A DNA stretch of 37,388 bases from Marinisporobacter balticus (GCF_004345705.1 NZ_SLWV01000035.1:1-37388), one strand, 5' to 3'; positions 1 to 8,783 are shown, counted from the first letter of the stretch. Notes: generated from the letters alone by a model not told the origin. Made by a program: numbers and translations.

Positions 1-40
1 TTTTATCTTCCACCATTCTTGTTTTTTTCTATTATACATA

Positions 41-88
41 AAAATACCCTACAGGGTAGACTTTTTTTAATGTCTACTCTATAGGGTA
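41..88 (-). terminator. Intrinsic terminator after the SLH gene
   Basis: Two 17-nt arms at 45-61 and 72-88 pair with two non-Watson-Crick positions around a 10-nt loop. Reading on the minus strand the stem is followed by a run of five T. It lies directly downstream of the SLH protein stop codon and probably ends that transcript. Confidence 0.8.
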
Positions 89-124
89 CATTTTAGATGA
101 ACCCTATCTGGATTTTTTTATGTT

Positions 125-3100
125 TTAGTATGTGATGGTAGCGTTGGTATTTTCTAGTGTATTATCCCATCCTATATTAAGGGCATCAAACCAATTTTGT
201 CCTGTTGGTGGGATATTACTATCTGCTCCATTGCTAGATGCAGCATCTATATAGCAATCTATGTCAGTTTTACCAGTCTCATTGGGATCGTCTACACGTA
301 ACCACCATCTAGCCGAATGGGGTGCTGTGGCATCATCCGCTGAAGGCCCCCCCCATTGGACCATAGTGTAATTATCTTCTTCCCATATTATATAATATGT
401 GTTTGTTCTTCCATCTTCAACCTTAGTCATTTTATATGATTTTTTGCCGTTATATTCCTCATTCTCTAAGGAATAGGTTCCATTAGCGTCGTAGTAGCTC
501 ATAACATCTACATAACCATTTATGGTTAATATTGCTGGAACTGCTGTTGCGGTTGCTTTTGATGCCGCTGTATATGCGGTTATGTTTCCTGCTTCATCCT
601 TTACTAATACGTTAAAATAATAGGTTGTGTTTTCAGTTAATCCAGTTACTGTAGCGCTTGTTATATTTGCTGTCCAATCCTTTGCTACTATTCCATTTGC
701 ACTGGTTTCTATCTCTGCTACGCTATTGATGTTATTCGTGGTTGCATAGACTACCTTGTAAGACAGATTCCCTTCGGCTGTTCGATCATCACTTCCTGCT
801 GTCCAGCTTATATCCACACTACTTACGGTTTCATTGCTTGCTGTGATCGTTCCACCATTTCCTACTGTTGGTTCGGTTGTATCTGCGGATAATACTGTTG
901 CTTTTGATGCTACTGTGTATACCGCTATGTTTCCTGCTTCATCTTTTACTAATACATTGAAATAATATGTTGTGTTTTCATTTAATCCAGTTACTGTAGC
1001 ACTCGTTATATTCGCTGTCCAATTCTTTGCTACTGTTCCATTTCCACTGGTTTCTATATCTGCTACACTATTGATGTTATCAGTGGTTGCATAGACTACC
1101 TTGTAAGACAGATTCCCTTCGGCTGTTCGATTATCATTTCCTGCTGTCCAACTTACATCTACACTATTTACAGTTTCATTGCTTGCTGTGATTGTTCCAC
1201 TATTTCCTACTGTTGGTGCGGTTGCATCTGCGGATAATACTGTTGCTTTTGATGCTACTGTGTATACAGCTATGTTTCCTGCTTCATCCTTTACTAATAC
1301 ATTGAAATAATATGTTGTATTTTCAGTTAATCCTGTTACTTGGAAGTTGTTTATATTCGCTGTCCAATCCTTTGCTACTGTTCCATTTGCACTGGTTTCT
1401 ATATCTGCTACACTATTGATGTTATCAGTGGTTGCATAGACTACCTTGTAAGACAGATTCCCTTCGGCTGTTCGATCATCACTTCCTGCTGTCCAGCTTA
1501 CATCTACACTATTTGCCGTTTCATTGCTTGCTGTGATCGTTCCACCATTTCCTACTGTTGGTTCGGTTGTATCTGCGGATAATAATGTTGCTTTTGATGC
1601 TGCTGTATATGCTGCTATGTTTCCTGCTTCATCCTTTACTAATACATTGAAATAATAGGTTGTGTTTTCATTTAATCCAGTTACTGTAGCGCTCGTTATA
1701 TTCGCTGTCCAATCCTTTGCTACTATTCCATTTGCACTGGTTTCTATATCTGCTACGCTATTGATGCTATTCGTGGTTGAATATACCACCTTGTAGGATA
1801 GATTTCCTTCGGCTGTTCGATCATCACTTCCTGCTGTCCAACTTATATCTACACTATTTGCCGTTTCATTACTTGCTGTGATTGTTCCAGTATTTCCTAC
1901 TATTGGTTCGGTTGTATCTGTTGAAATGCTTGTTGCTATTTCTATTTTTGTTGGTGCTGCTTGTATATTTCCTGCATGGTCGACGCACACGATATATGCA
2001 TCATATGCTATACCTTCTCCTAACCCTGTTACTACTGATACAGCCTCTTCTTTTGCATTTAATAAAGTACTACCTTTTATCTGCGCATTGGTTCCATTAC
2101 TATCTTGACCATTTTTCACTTGCTCAGCACTTGGTGCTGCCATACCGTGTGGCAATACTATATAATACCCTGTTCCACCTTCATGAATCTTTGTTTTTAA
2201 TTTAAATCCATCTTTTGTTACATCTGTTACTTTTGGATATCCTGCTACATTCATGGGTGGTGTGGTATCTATTTCTGATACCGCTATTTTTTCTACACTA
2301 CTTTGTTTATTGTTATATGTATCTACTGCTGTCAAAGATATATGATAAGTTTTTCCTGTTTCTATTCCACAACTATATACTGTTTCTGCTACATTCGCTT
2401 CCGCCTGATAGCTATTTCCAATCGCTATTAACGCATCTACTGTAAAGTTTCTATCTTCTTCATATACAGAATAGTACACTGTTGCTTTTTCATTTAGGTT
2501 TGTAAATATTTTCAATTCATTACTCTTGATCTCTGCATAGGGATATCCTGCTATCCACGTTGGCGCTGTTGTATCTTTATTACTACTACTATTATTTTTA
2601 CTACTACTACTACCACCGCCACTATTTTCTTTCTCATCATCATTTTTAGCATCCATTTTGTCTTTTCCTATATTCGTATGCTCTACTTCATCATCTACTT
2701 TTACATAATCTGGTCTTTTTTCAATCACTACATTTTCACTTTTGATCTCTGCTCTATTAATCGTTCCTTCACCAGTAATTTCTGCTTGTTCCTTTGCTAC
2801 TAAATTTTTTATTTGACTGCCCTTTTGTGTATCTAATTTTGTTTTTCCTTCTATAATTACTTTTTCTACCTTTACATCTTTATCTAGCTTTAATTCCGTT
2901 TTTGCTTTGGTTTTTATTTCTCCTACCGTTGTTTCTCCTGATATTTCTATTTTTGCTTCTGCTTTTGTTTTTATTTCTCCTATATTACTTTTTCCTGTAA
3001 TTGCTACCTTTGGTTCATTTTTTATTTTTGTAATAATGATCTTTTCTACCTCTACATTTTCTAGTTGTATTGGTTTTTTCGTCGTTCCTCCCGACACATG

Positions 3101-3877
3101 CATTTGTCCTTTGATTTTGCTATTTCTGATGGTTATGCTTCCATTAACCCCAGGGGCTATGTATACATCCCCTTTGATTTCTTTATTTTCTATTATGATA
3201 TTTGGATTGATGATTGTAACTTTTGTAACACCCTCAGGCATATTGTCTACGTCTTCTTGACTCGTTACAACATAGCCTAATATATTTTCTATGATCGTCA
3301 AAATTTCTGCTCTATTAATAATTCTCTTTGGTTTGAAGCTTCCATCTTTATAACCACCAATGTATCCATTTTCTGAAAATTTTTCTATCCGTTCTTCTGT
3401 TTTTTTATCTGTATCTTTTAAATCTGTAAATTCTTTTTTTTCATCTTTTGATGTTTGCTCTTGTGTATCTAATATGAGGCTCATCATATTTACTACATCT
3501 TCTCTACTAGCTAGTTCCTCTGGTCTAGCTTCTAAATCTTCTATATACCCATAGTATTCTGCTTTTGCTGTTTCCCCTGCATACCATTCTGACCCTAATA
3601 CATCCTCAAAGTTTTGATTGGCTTCTTCTTTTAGTCCAAAATATTTGTTGACTAATGTAATCAATTCAGACCTTTTCATTTGCTGATCTGGTTTAAAGGT
3701 TCCGTCTGGATAACCACTTAACATGCCCATTTTATGATGCTTTTTGATCGTCTGCTCTGCCCAGTGATCTTTGATGTCGCTAAATTCTTGACTATTCATG
3801 TTTTCGTTGGCATAGCCTATAAATGTTGTTGGCATCATCAATGTAAGTATTAAAATAATGGCTAATAGTCTTTTCAT
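125..3877 (-). CDS. SLH-domain surface protein with fibronectin-III-like repeats
   Basis: A secreted cell-surface protein of 1250 residues. The first 24 residues are a signal peptide (KR, hydrophobic core, small residues near the end). Three S-layer homology units follow (about 30-200), including FSDIKDHWAE and GYPDGTFKP, which normally bind pyruvylated wall polysaccharide. Residues about 215-400 are rich in short V/I/K/E repeats resembling a beta-helix. A Gly/Ser/Asn linker (about 420-440) leads to two divergent Fn3-like units starting DTTAPT and DTTPP, then four nearly identical 115-residue Fn3-like units. The last about 130 residues are unique and rich in W, Y and D. There is no LPXTG motif, so anchoring is by the SLH units. 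The ATG follows a GGGGAGAG ribosome site. The SLH and Fn3 assignments are firm; the ligand or role in adhesion is unknown. It is monocistronic with its own terminator. Confidence 0.9.
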   Translation of the reverse strand: MKRLLAIILILTLMMPTTFIGYANENMNSQEFSDIKDHWAEQTIKKHHKMGMLSGYPDGTFKPDQQMKRSELITLVNKYFGLKEEANQNFEDVLGSEWYAGETAKAEYYGYIEDLEARPEELASREDVVNMMSLILDTQEQTSKDEKKEFTDLKDTDKKTEERIEKFSENGYIGGYKDGSFKPKRIINRAEILTIIENILGYVVTSQEDVDNMPEGVTKVTIINPNIIIENKEIKGDVYIAPGVNGSITIRNSKIKGQMHVSGGTTKKPIQLENVEVEKIIITKIKNEPKVAITGKSNIGEIKTKAEAKIEISGETTVGEIKTKAKTELKLDKDVKVEKVIIEGKTKLDTQKGSQIKNLVAKEQAEITGEGTINRAEIKSENVVIEKRPDYVKVDDEVEHTNIGKDKMDAKNDDEKENSGGGSSSSKNNSSSNKDTTAPTWIAGYPYAEIKSNELKIFTNLNEKATVYYSVYEEDRNFTVDALIAIGNSYQAEANVAETVYSCGIETGKTYHISLTAVDTYNNKQSSVEKIAVSEIDTTPPMNVAGYPKVTDVTKDGFKLKTKIHEGGTGYYIVLPHGMAAPSAEQVKNGQDSNGTNAQIKGSTLLNAKEEAVSVVTGLGEGIAYDAYIVCVDHAGNIQAAPTKIEIATSISTDTTEPIVGNTGTITASNETANSVDISWTAGSDDRTAEGNLSYKVVYSTTNSINSVADIETSANGIVAKDWTANITSATVTGLNENTTYYFNVLVKDEAGNIAAYTAASKATLLSADTTEPTVGNGGTITASNETANSVDVSWTAGSDDRTAEGNLSYKVVYATTDNINSVADIETSANGTVAKDWTANINNFQVTGLTENTTYYFNVLVKDEAGNIAVYTVASKATVLSADATAPTVGNSGTITASNETVNSVDVSWTAGNDNRTAEGNLSYKVVYATTDNINSVADIETSGNGTVAKNWTANITSATVTGLNENTTYYFNVLVKDEAGNIAVYTVASKATVLSADTTEPTVGNGGTITASNETVSSVDISWTAGSDDRTAEGNLSYKVVYATTNNINSVAEIETSANGIVAKDWTANITSATVTGLTENTTYYFNVLVKDEAGNITAYTAASKATATAVPAILTINGYVDVMSYYDANGTYSLENEEYNGKKSYKMTKVEDGRTNTYYIIWEEDNYTMVQWGGPSADDATAPHSARWWLRVDDPNETGKTDIDCYIDAASSNGADSNIPPTGQNWFDALNIGWDNTLENTNATITY
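539..1918 (-). repeat. Four tandem 345-bp repeats (Fn3 units)
   Basis: Equivalent bases recur at 870, 1215, 1560 and 1905, an exact 345-bp period. Each unit encodes 115 residues starting DTTEP or DATAP and including TITASNET, DRTAEGNLSYKVVY and ENTTYYFNVLVKDEAGNI. Nucleotide identity between units is very high, so they arose by recent duplication or are being homogenised by recombination. Confidence 0.95.
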
Positions 3878-3955
3878 TTTCTCTCCCCTTTCTAACTTAT
3901 CAATAAAAATAGATTTGTTTTATGTTTTACTAATTTTATCATATTTTACCATTAT

Positions 3956-4033
3956 TTAATCTAAAAAATTAAAAATATTTTCCTCTATGAGCATATCCAC
4001 CGCAGGAAGATTTTTGGGAACAATCACTGGCAT
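3956..4033 (-). pseudogene. metA: metA relic (homoserine O-acyltransferase, N-terminus only)
   Basis: A good ribosome site (GGAGGTGG) precedes an ATG opening MPVIVPKNLPAVDML...EENIF. This matches the characteristic N-terminus of MetA proteins (MPI.IP..LPA...L..ENIF). After about 21 matching residues the frame runs into NFLD and stops, whereas MetA is about 300 residues. Only the first 7 percent of the gene is left. It follows the metY relic in the order expected of a metY-metA operon. Confidence 0.7.
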
Positions 4034-4061
4034 ACATCCACCTCCATTTAAATATTCTCTA

Positions 4062-4216
4062 CTAAATTTTCTTTAATGCTTGATCAAAGTCTTCAACATC
4101 CGTAATCTCTTAAAAATTGTACACGTGGCTTAACAATATATGCCGATTTCCTAAAATCATCTACATATTTAAGTCCATGATAACTTGGATCAGGTTCTAC
4201 AAGTTCAGGATAATAT
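4062..4216 (-). pseudogene. metY: metY relic (O-acetylhomoserine sulfhydrylase), internally deleted
   Basis: The minus strand reads YYPELVEPDPSYHG, then KYVDDFRKSAYIVKPRVQFL, a block typical of O-acetylhomoserine aminocarboxypropyltransferase. The frame then shifts and reads ITDVEDFDQALKKI followed by TAG, which matches the extreme C-terminus of the same family (..IEDI.D...DL.QALKK). Roughly 130-180 codons between the two blocks are missing, as is everything upstream. The TAG lies about 30 nt before the metA relic start. Confidence 0.7.
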
Positions 4217-4286
4217 CCAAATAGCCTGCAACACTACAGCCAGAACCACCCAATAAATAAATGGGCGGATATTCAAGAATATTTTT
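4215..4286 (-). pseudogene. Fragment of a nucleotidyltransferase gene
   Basis: About 70 nt closely matching bases 5663-5733 inside the intact nucleotidyltransferase gene. It encodes EYPPIYLLGGSGCSVAGYLD, then fuses directly to metY sequence. It shows that a second copy of the nucleotidyltransferase gene once lay here and was lost by deletion. Confidence 0.75.
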
Positions 4287-4291
4287 ATTCC

Positions 4292-4807
4292 CTAATCATA
4301 GATCCCTTCATATCTCCCAATCACTTCTCCAACATAGCGTATTTCTTCTGCTTTAACGATCCGATCTTCATAATTTTTCTCACCATTTAAAGAAATCAAC
4401 CGATAATGACCATTTTCATACACAATTTTTTTACAAGTAGTTCCCCACTCATACTGATCATCCATTAAATTAACAATGCCAATTATGCCACTCTTAAAAT
4501 ATGTTCCCGTTTTTACGAGTACAACGCTTTCGTCATTTACGCCTATATCCTTCATACTATTCCCTTTTATCTTTACAGCTATAATTCTTTTATCCTTGTC
4601 AAAACTCTCTGGTATAAAGATATTTTCTTCAAATCGTTCTTGGGTATTTATTGGATTTCCAGCCGCACTATAATTTAGCACAGGTACAATAAATCCTGGT
4701 TTTGATCGATCACATATATTTACACATACCGTAGGAATCATTGTATTCTTTGCAAATGGAAGTTCTATATTCTTTTTTTCTTCTTCATTGAGAATCACCT
4801 CTGACAT
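4292..4807 (-). CDS. Orphan S24 (LexA/UmuD-like) serine peptidase
   Basis: 171 residues from ATG at 4807, which has AGGAAGGTG about five bases upstream; an in-frame TTG at 4825 would overlap that site and is less likely. The protein carries an Ala-Gly site in SAAGNP (A49-G50), the nucleophile Ser84 in KGNSM, and Lys126 or Lys127 in TTCKKI. This is the Ser/Lys dyad arrangement of the LexA, CI-repressor and UmuD autopeptidase fold. There is no helix-turn-helix in the about 45 residues before the cleavage site, so it is not a classical repressor. It is longer than UmuD (about 140) and no umuC polymerase is adjacent. An autocleaving partner or RecA-responsive switch is possible. Family assignment is good; function is unknown. 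Confidence 0.75.
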   Translation of the reverse strand: MSEVILNEEEKKNIELPFAKNTMIPTVCVNICDRSKPGFIVPVLNYSAAGNPINTQERFEENIFIPESFDKDKRIIAVKIKGNSMKDIGVNDESVVLVKTGTYFKSGIIGIVNLMDDQYEWGTTCKKIVYENGHYRLISLNGEKNYEDRIVKAEEIRYVGEVIGRYEGIYD

Positions 4808-4840
4808 AACTGCACCTTCCTTCAATCGTTCGTTACTCCG

Positions 4841-4891
4841 TGATTACAAAATTCTATATGTTTTTGTAATTTCCTTCAAATCTTGAGAAAT
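4841..4891. repeat. Intergenic repeat with ATTACAAAA palindrome, copy 1
   Basis: An inverted repeat (ATTACAAAA, 10 nt, TTTTGTAAT at 4843-4870) is followed by TTCAAAT and an A-rich tail. A second copy, roughly 80 percent identical over about 50 bp, lies at 8864-8918. Both sit between one minus-strand gene's stop and the next gene's start. Confidence 0.6.
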
Positions 4892-4938
4892 AAAAAAGAA
4901 GATCATTGCTCTTTTATAGCGTTTTGATCTTCTTTTTT
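4892..4938 (-). terminator. Bidirectional intrinsic terminator after the nucleotidyltransferase operon
   Basis: A perfect 14-bp stem (AAAAAAGAAGATCA at 4892-4905, complement at 4925-4938) with a 19-nt loop ends in T runs on both strands. It lies 10 nt past the stop of the gene at 4949. Confidence 0.85.
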
Positions 4939-4948
4939 AACGACACTT

Positions 4949-5293
4949 TCAAGCCCAATAATGGGTTCCTAATAACAAATCAATCAATTTCACTTTCTCT
5001 TCTATTCGTTCCCTTGGTTCAACCTCTACCTCATCAAATCTCTTAACGTCAAATCCATATCCCCACAACTCCCAAACAAATTTTTTGATTGAAGGATACT
5101 GATGTTCATACTGAGAAATTTCAAATATAAAATTGGCAGTTTCCCTATATTTTACATTCTTGCGTTCTTTTAATTGATTGTACACATCTACATTTGTCAA
5201 AACTTCTATCTCACGCCCAATTTTATAACGATAATCCTTAGATTCATTAATCTGTAAGAAGTTTTTAAAGTTTTTGCAAAATTGTTTATACAT
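4949..5293 (-). CDS. Hypothetical partner of the nucleotidyltransferase
   Basis: 114 residues from ATG at 5293, chosen because GGAGCG lies upstream and the start overlaps the previous gene's stop by 8 bases (ATGTATAA), implying translational coupling. The protein is charged and predicted mainly helical, with no signal peptide, membrane segment or motif I recognise. Residues about 40-100 contain RETANFIFEISQYEHQYP and a W-rich patch (VWELWGYGF). Conserved coupling to a small nucleotidyltransferase suggests a two-component module, perhaps toxin-antitoxin-like, but this is inference. A longer reading from 5335 would sit inside the upstream gene and is rejected. Confidence 0.7.
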   Translation of the reverse strand: MYKQFCKNFKNFLQINESKDYRYKIGREIEVLTNVDVYNQLKERKNVKYRETANFIFEISQYEHQYPSIKKFVWELWGYGFDVKRFDEVEVEPRERIEEKVKLIDLLLGTHYWA

Positions 5294-5795
5294 AAAATCG
5301 CTCCTTAAACAAATGTACATTTTTAATAAAAACATTCTTTACTTTTTCGCCTATATCATTTCTCTTTTCCACAACCCCAATCAATTCTAAGATCAATTGT
5401 TTGTCCGCATCTTTTATAAGGATCTCCATATCCTCTATATCTTTTTCCGAATACCTACCTATTTTACTCAAAATAATATCCTCTTTTGACAATACGTAAA
5501 TATTTTGAAATTCCTTGATTTTTATGGCCCTTTTTATGAAATCTAATGGAATCGTAGTAAGATAAATATCCAACATATCAAATCTATCTAAAATTTTAAA
5601 CAACCTACCAATATTCGCTTGATAATCCATATCTAAAAAGTCAACATCTGTTGTAGCTCTATCCAAATAGCCTGCAACAATGCATCCAGAACCGCCCAAT
5701 AAATAAATAGGCGGATATTCAATATTTTTCATATTTGCAAAGTCTTCCATATCTTGTAATATCTCAAATAGAATCTCTCTATTTTTATTTTCCAT
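5286..5795 (-). CDS. DUF6036-type nucleotidyltransferase
   Basis: 169 residues. GGSGC (34-38) and TTDVDFLD (D50, D52) form the glycine loop and first two metal-binding aspartates of the DNA polymerase-beta nucleotidyltransferase fold. The later part (VLSKEDIILSKIGRYSEKDIEDMEILI) resembles the KxxR...D.ED block common to small NTases of the DUF6036 and AbiEii-related group. Such proteins are often toxins or tRNA/protein modifiers; the substrate here is not known. It is first of two overlapping genes and shares a downstream terminator. A fragment of a former second copy survives at 4215-4286. Confidence 0.75.
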   Translation of the reverse strand: MENKNREILFEILQDMEDFANMKNIEYPPIYLLGGSGCIVAGYLDRATTDVDFLDMDYQANIGRLFKILDRFDMLDIYLTTIPLDFIKRAIKIKEFQNIYVLSKEDIILSKIGRYSEKDIEDMEILIKDADKQLILELIGVVEKRNDIGEKVKNVFIKNVHLFKERFYV

Positions 5796-5932
5796 AAATT
5801 CAACCTCACTTTTACAAACGACTAACTCCTACTTATAAGATATCACAAAGGCTATTATTTATTCAATAATTTTACTAATTCTTGTTGTTTTATCTATAAC
5901 AATTACAGCAAATCAATACAATGGTTTCATCA

Positions 5933-5990
5933 CTGATCAATAATATCGCCAAATTCATTTTCAATCAAAGCAGTTTTGCCTTTTATGGAC
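5933..5990 (-). pseudogene. Possible CobW/P47K GTPase fragment
   Basis: In the 242-bp gap the minus strand reads SIKGKTALIENEFGDIIDQ then a stop. The IENEFGxxxID core is typical of CobW-family metallochaperone GTPases just after the P-loop. Only about 19 codons match and the surroundings are full of stops, so this is a weak relic call. Confidence 0.35.
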
Positions 5991-6037
5991 AATGACCCAG
6001 TATTTGGATTTAAACAATTATATCACTTTTAATATTT

Positions 6038-7177
6038 TTATATTTTCTTCACTTCAAACAGATTCCAGCCCTTACTAAAATCATGACTAAAAATAACTCC
6101 CGCAACCAATGCTGTAATAGGTGCAACTAAAACCAATCCAATGCTCCCTACAATCGTCCTCATAATCTCTGCTGCTACGATTTTTAAATTCATCATTCTA
6201 GCAAGACTAGTATTTTTGCTCATAAATAACATAAGTAGTGTTAGATAGCCTCCTGAATAAGCTAGTAAAAGGGTCGTCGTCATAGTTCCAATTACAGCTC
6301 TTCCTACGTTAAATCCAGATTGTATCAATCCTTTCCTATCTATATCCGGTTTTTTATTTTTAATTTCTTCCATAGATGCACAAACATCCATAGCAATATC
6401 CATAGCAGCCCCTGATGCACCCATAATAATAGCTGCATAAAAAATATGTTGCATATTCAAATCCATATGACCACTAAATAACAATGTCTCAGCAAAAGGA
6501 CTAGTCATACCCAAAAGAGCTAATTTATCGCCAAAGAAAATTGTCAGTCCCATTGTCACAATAATCCCTGACATGGTTCCTACAAAAGCAGAAACGCCTT
6601 TTTTTGTAAAGCCCGCGATAGAAAAAATAATAATCGCGGATAAAAGGGTTAATGTAACCATGGATAAAATCAACGGGCTTTTCCCATTTAATAGTGATGG
6701 AATTAAAAACATCCATATAATACATACACTTGCCACAAAAGAAAAGAGTGCCTTAATCCCCGTAACCCCTGCATACAAAATAAGGCATATTACAAATAAA
6801 ACAAACAAAATCATCTGCCACCCTTGTCTATAAAGATCGACCGTTATAGCTTGCTGGATATTGTCCTCTTCTTCTAATATTGCTACTACTATTTTATCTC
6901 CCTTTTTATAGTAATTATCATAATCTAGTTTTCCCATAAGATGATTTTTCGCTTCTAAGTTTTCTCCTTTATGTTTTCCTTCTGTTATTATGACTGTTAC
7001 GGACTGATCTCCTATTTTAGAAATTCCAGCTTGTATCATCCCTGAATCATCTGTTTCTAAAACAACAGCACTTACTTCAAATGTATTTTCATTCTTTTCA
7101 GAATTCTCATAATTAAATGATCCTACTATAAAAATCATCAATCCAATCACAATCGAAATCATAATTCCTTTTTTCAT
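6038..7177 (-). CDS. YibE/F family membrane protein
   Basis: 379 residues. An N-terminal membrane anchor (about 5-20) is followed by an extracytoplasmic beta-rich region (35-115) and then about seven membrane helices from residue 122 onward. The pattern, including MGASGAAMDIAMDVCASMEEI and GRAVIGTMTTTLLLAYSGGYL, is that of YibE/F proteins (the YibE part and YibF part in one chain). The transported or sensed substrate is not established. It starts 95 bp after the alkaline phosphatase gene on the same strand, but a hairpin separates them, so it may be only partly co-transcribed. Start ATG at 7177 has a GAGGTG site. Confidence 0.85.
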   Translation of the reverse strand: MKKGIMISIVIGLMIFIVGSFNYENSEKNENTFEVSAVVLETDDSGMIQAGISKIGDQSVTVIITEGKHKGENLEAKNHLMGKLDYDNYYKKGDKIVVAILEEEDNIQQAITVDLYRQGWQMILFVLFVICLILYAGVTGIKALFSFVASVCIIWMFLIPSLLNGKSPLILSMVTLTLLSAIIIFSIAGFTKKGVSAFVGTMSGIIVTMGLTIFFGDKLALLGMTSPFAETLLFSGHMDLNMQHIFYAAIIMGASGAAMDIAMDVCASMEEIKNKKPDIDRKGLIQSGFNVGRAVIGTMTTTLLLAYSGGYLTLLMLFMSKNTSLARMMNLKIVAAEIMRTIVGSIGLVLVAPITALVAGVIFSHDFSKGWNLFEVKKI

Positions 7178-7214
7178 ATGCTTTCACCTCTACCAAAATA
7201 TTTATAAAAAGGGG

Positions 7215-7243
7215 AAAATAGCCAGGAAAAACCTAGCTATTTT
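7215..7243 (-). terminator. Hairpin between alkaline phosphatase and yibE/F
   Basis: AAAATAGC-C-AGG at 7215-7226 pairs with CCT-A-GCTATTTT at 7232-7243, loop of five A. The T run is stronger on the plus strand, so termination on the minus strand may be partial. Confidence 0.55.
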
Positions 7244-7271
7244 TAATAAAAACCATATCTTTTTTCACTTA

Positions 7272-8750
7272 TTATTTTGTCAATGCAAATCTCATTAATT
7301 TAGCCATATCTTGTGCAATTTCAGTATTATCTTTGTATCCCGAGAAATTCTCTTGTCCTACCCCTACAGCAGACATAGGTATAGAAGTTGCTGTATGCGC
7401 ATAAGTTGTCCATTGCATATTCGTTCTTTCTGAAAGAACATGAGTTGCTTCAATTGCAACGGGATCATATCCACCATATTCATTTCTATCTATTTCTTCT
7501 TTTTTGTCTACCCTATCCATCGCTTTTTCAATTTTAGCTTTTTCGTCAGTTGTTAAATTTTTCAAACCAAAGTTTTCAGCGATATACTTAAAATATGTGT
7601 CACGGTCTCCTGTATATTTTCCTTGAAGCACATCTTCAACAGAAATTTTTACATCCTTTAAGTTATTCATTTTCAAGAAATAATTTTTACCAAATCCAAG
7701 TCCCATACCACCTGTTTCATGATCTCCTACAACAACAATTAAAGTTTCCTTTGGATGTTCTTTATAAAATGTATAGGCTTTTTTAACCGCTTCATCAAAA
7801 GCTAATGTATCATTAATTGCCCCTTTTGCATCATTTGCATGACATGCATGGTCGATCCTTCCGCCTTCTACCATCATGAAGAAACCTTTGTCATATTCTG
7901 ATAAAACATCTATACCCTTTTCTGTCATTTCTGCTAAACTAGGCACATCATTATTATGTACTCTGTCCACTTCATAAGGCATATGTGAATCATTAAAAGC
8001 AGCAAATACTTTTTGTTGTCCATTAACAGTCATATTTCTAAATGCATCTGTTGATGTTTTGCCCAAGAAAGTTTTATATCCAGATTTTTCAAACTCCTTA
8101 ATCAAATTTCTATTATCTACTCTTTTGGATTTCATCAATGCTTCTCCATCTTTTAATCCATCTTTTGGAATAAAATATCTTGCACCACCACCTGCAAAGA
8201 AATCTACGCCACTCGTTACAAAGTCTTCTGCAATCTCATTTTCATTATCTCTACTTGCATTGTGAGATGCAAATACTGCTGGTGTTGCATGTGTTAATCT
8301 TGTAGTTGAAACAATTCCTGTTGCCATTCCCTTTTCTTCTGCAGCTTCTACAAGGGTTTTTACTTTTTTACCATTTGGAAGCTGTGCAATCATACCATTA
8401 TTTGTTTTATATCCTGTAGCAAGTGCTGTTCCTGCTGCTGCTGAATCTGTTACTAAACTATCTTCTGAATAAGTTGTATTAATCCCTGCTACTGGTAAAT
8501 TATTGATTACTAGCTTTGCGTCCTTATTATTTGTTGTTTCCTGCAAGTAATACTCTGCCATTTGTCTTTGAGATGCGCCCATCCCATCTCCTATGAAATA
8601 AAATACATATTTAGGTGCATCTTGAGAAACAGCCTCTACTACATTTCCATGCATCATACTTTTTTCTTGTAATCCAGTCATACCACTTGCTGTAAATAAT
8701 GTAACCAACAATACTACAAAAACAATCTTTGAAAATACATTTTTCTTCAC
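7272..8750 (-). CDS. Secreted alkaline phosphatase (PhoA family)
   Basis: 492 residues. It starts with a signal peptide (KK, hydrophobic to about residue 22) and no obvious lipobox. FIGDGMG places metal ligand Asp55, and SLVTDSAAAGTA gives the phosphorylated Ser103 with Asp102. Later blocks VEGGRIDHACHAND, VVVGDHETGG and HTATSIPMSAVG supply the remaining Asp/His zinc ligands. All catalytic residues of a PhoA-type phosphomonoesterase are present. It should release phosphate from organic esters outside the membrane. Its promoter carries a Pho box, fitting PhoP control under phosphate starvation. Confidence 0.93.
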   Translation of the reverse strand: MKKNVFSKIVFVVLLVTLFTASGMTGLQEKSMMHGNVVEAVSQDAPKYVFYFIGDGMGASQRQMAEYYLQETTNNKDAKLVINNLPVAGINTTYSEDSLVTDSAAAGTALATGYKTNNGMIAQLPNGKKVKTLVEAAEEKGMATGIVSTTRLTHATPAVFASHNASRDNENEIAEDFVTSGVDFFAGGGARYFIPKDGLKDGEALMKSKRVDNRNLIKEFEKSGYKTFLGKTSTDAFRNMTVNGQQKVFAAFNDSHMPYEVDRVHNNDVPSLAEMTEKGIDVLSEYDKGFFMMVEGGRIDHACHANDAKGAINDTLAFDEAVKKAYTFYKEHPKETLIVVVGDHETGGMGLGFGKNYFLKMNNLKDVKISVEDVLQGKYTGDRDTYFKYIAENFGLKNLTTDEKAKIEKAMDRVDKKEEIDRNEYGGYDPVAIEATHVLSERTNMQWTTYAHTATSIPMSAVGVGQENFSGYKDNTEIAQDMAKLMRFALTK

Positions 8751-8783
8751 AATAAAAACCTCCTTAAGTTGTTTTCAAGTCAT

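Noticed and set aside
539..1918. Tandem repeats as a CRISPR array
   Set aside because: The 345-bp units are coding, contiguous and in frame, with no short repeats and unique spacers.
1340..3554. Several plus-strand reading frames opposite the SLH gene
   Set aside because: They are mirror frames of repeat-rich coding sequence; they lack ribosome sites and any family signature.
4808..4825. TTG start for the S24 peptidase
   Set aside because: It would overlap the AGGAAGGTG ribosome site that serves the ATG at 4807.
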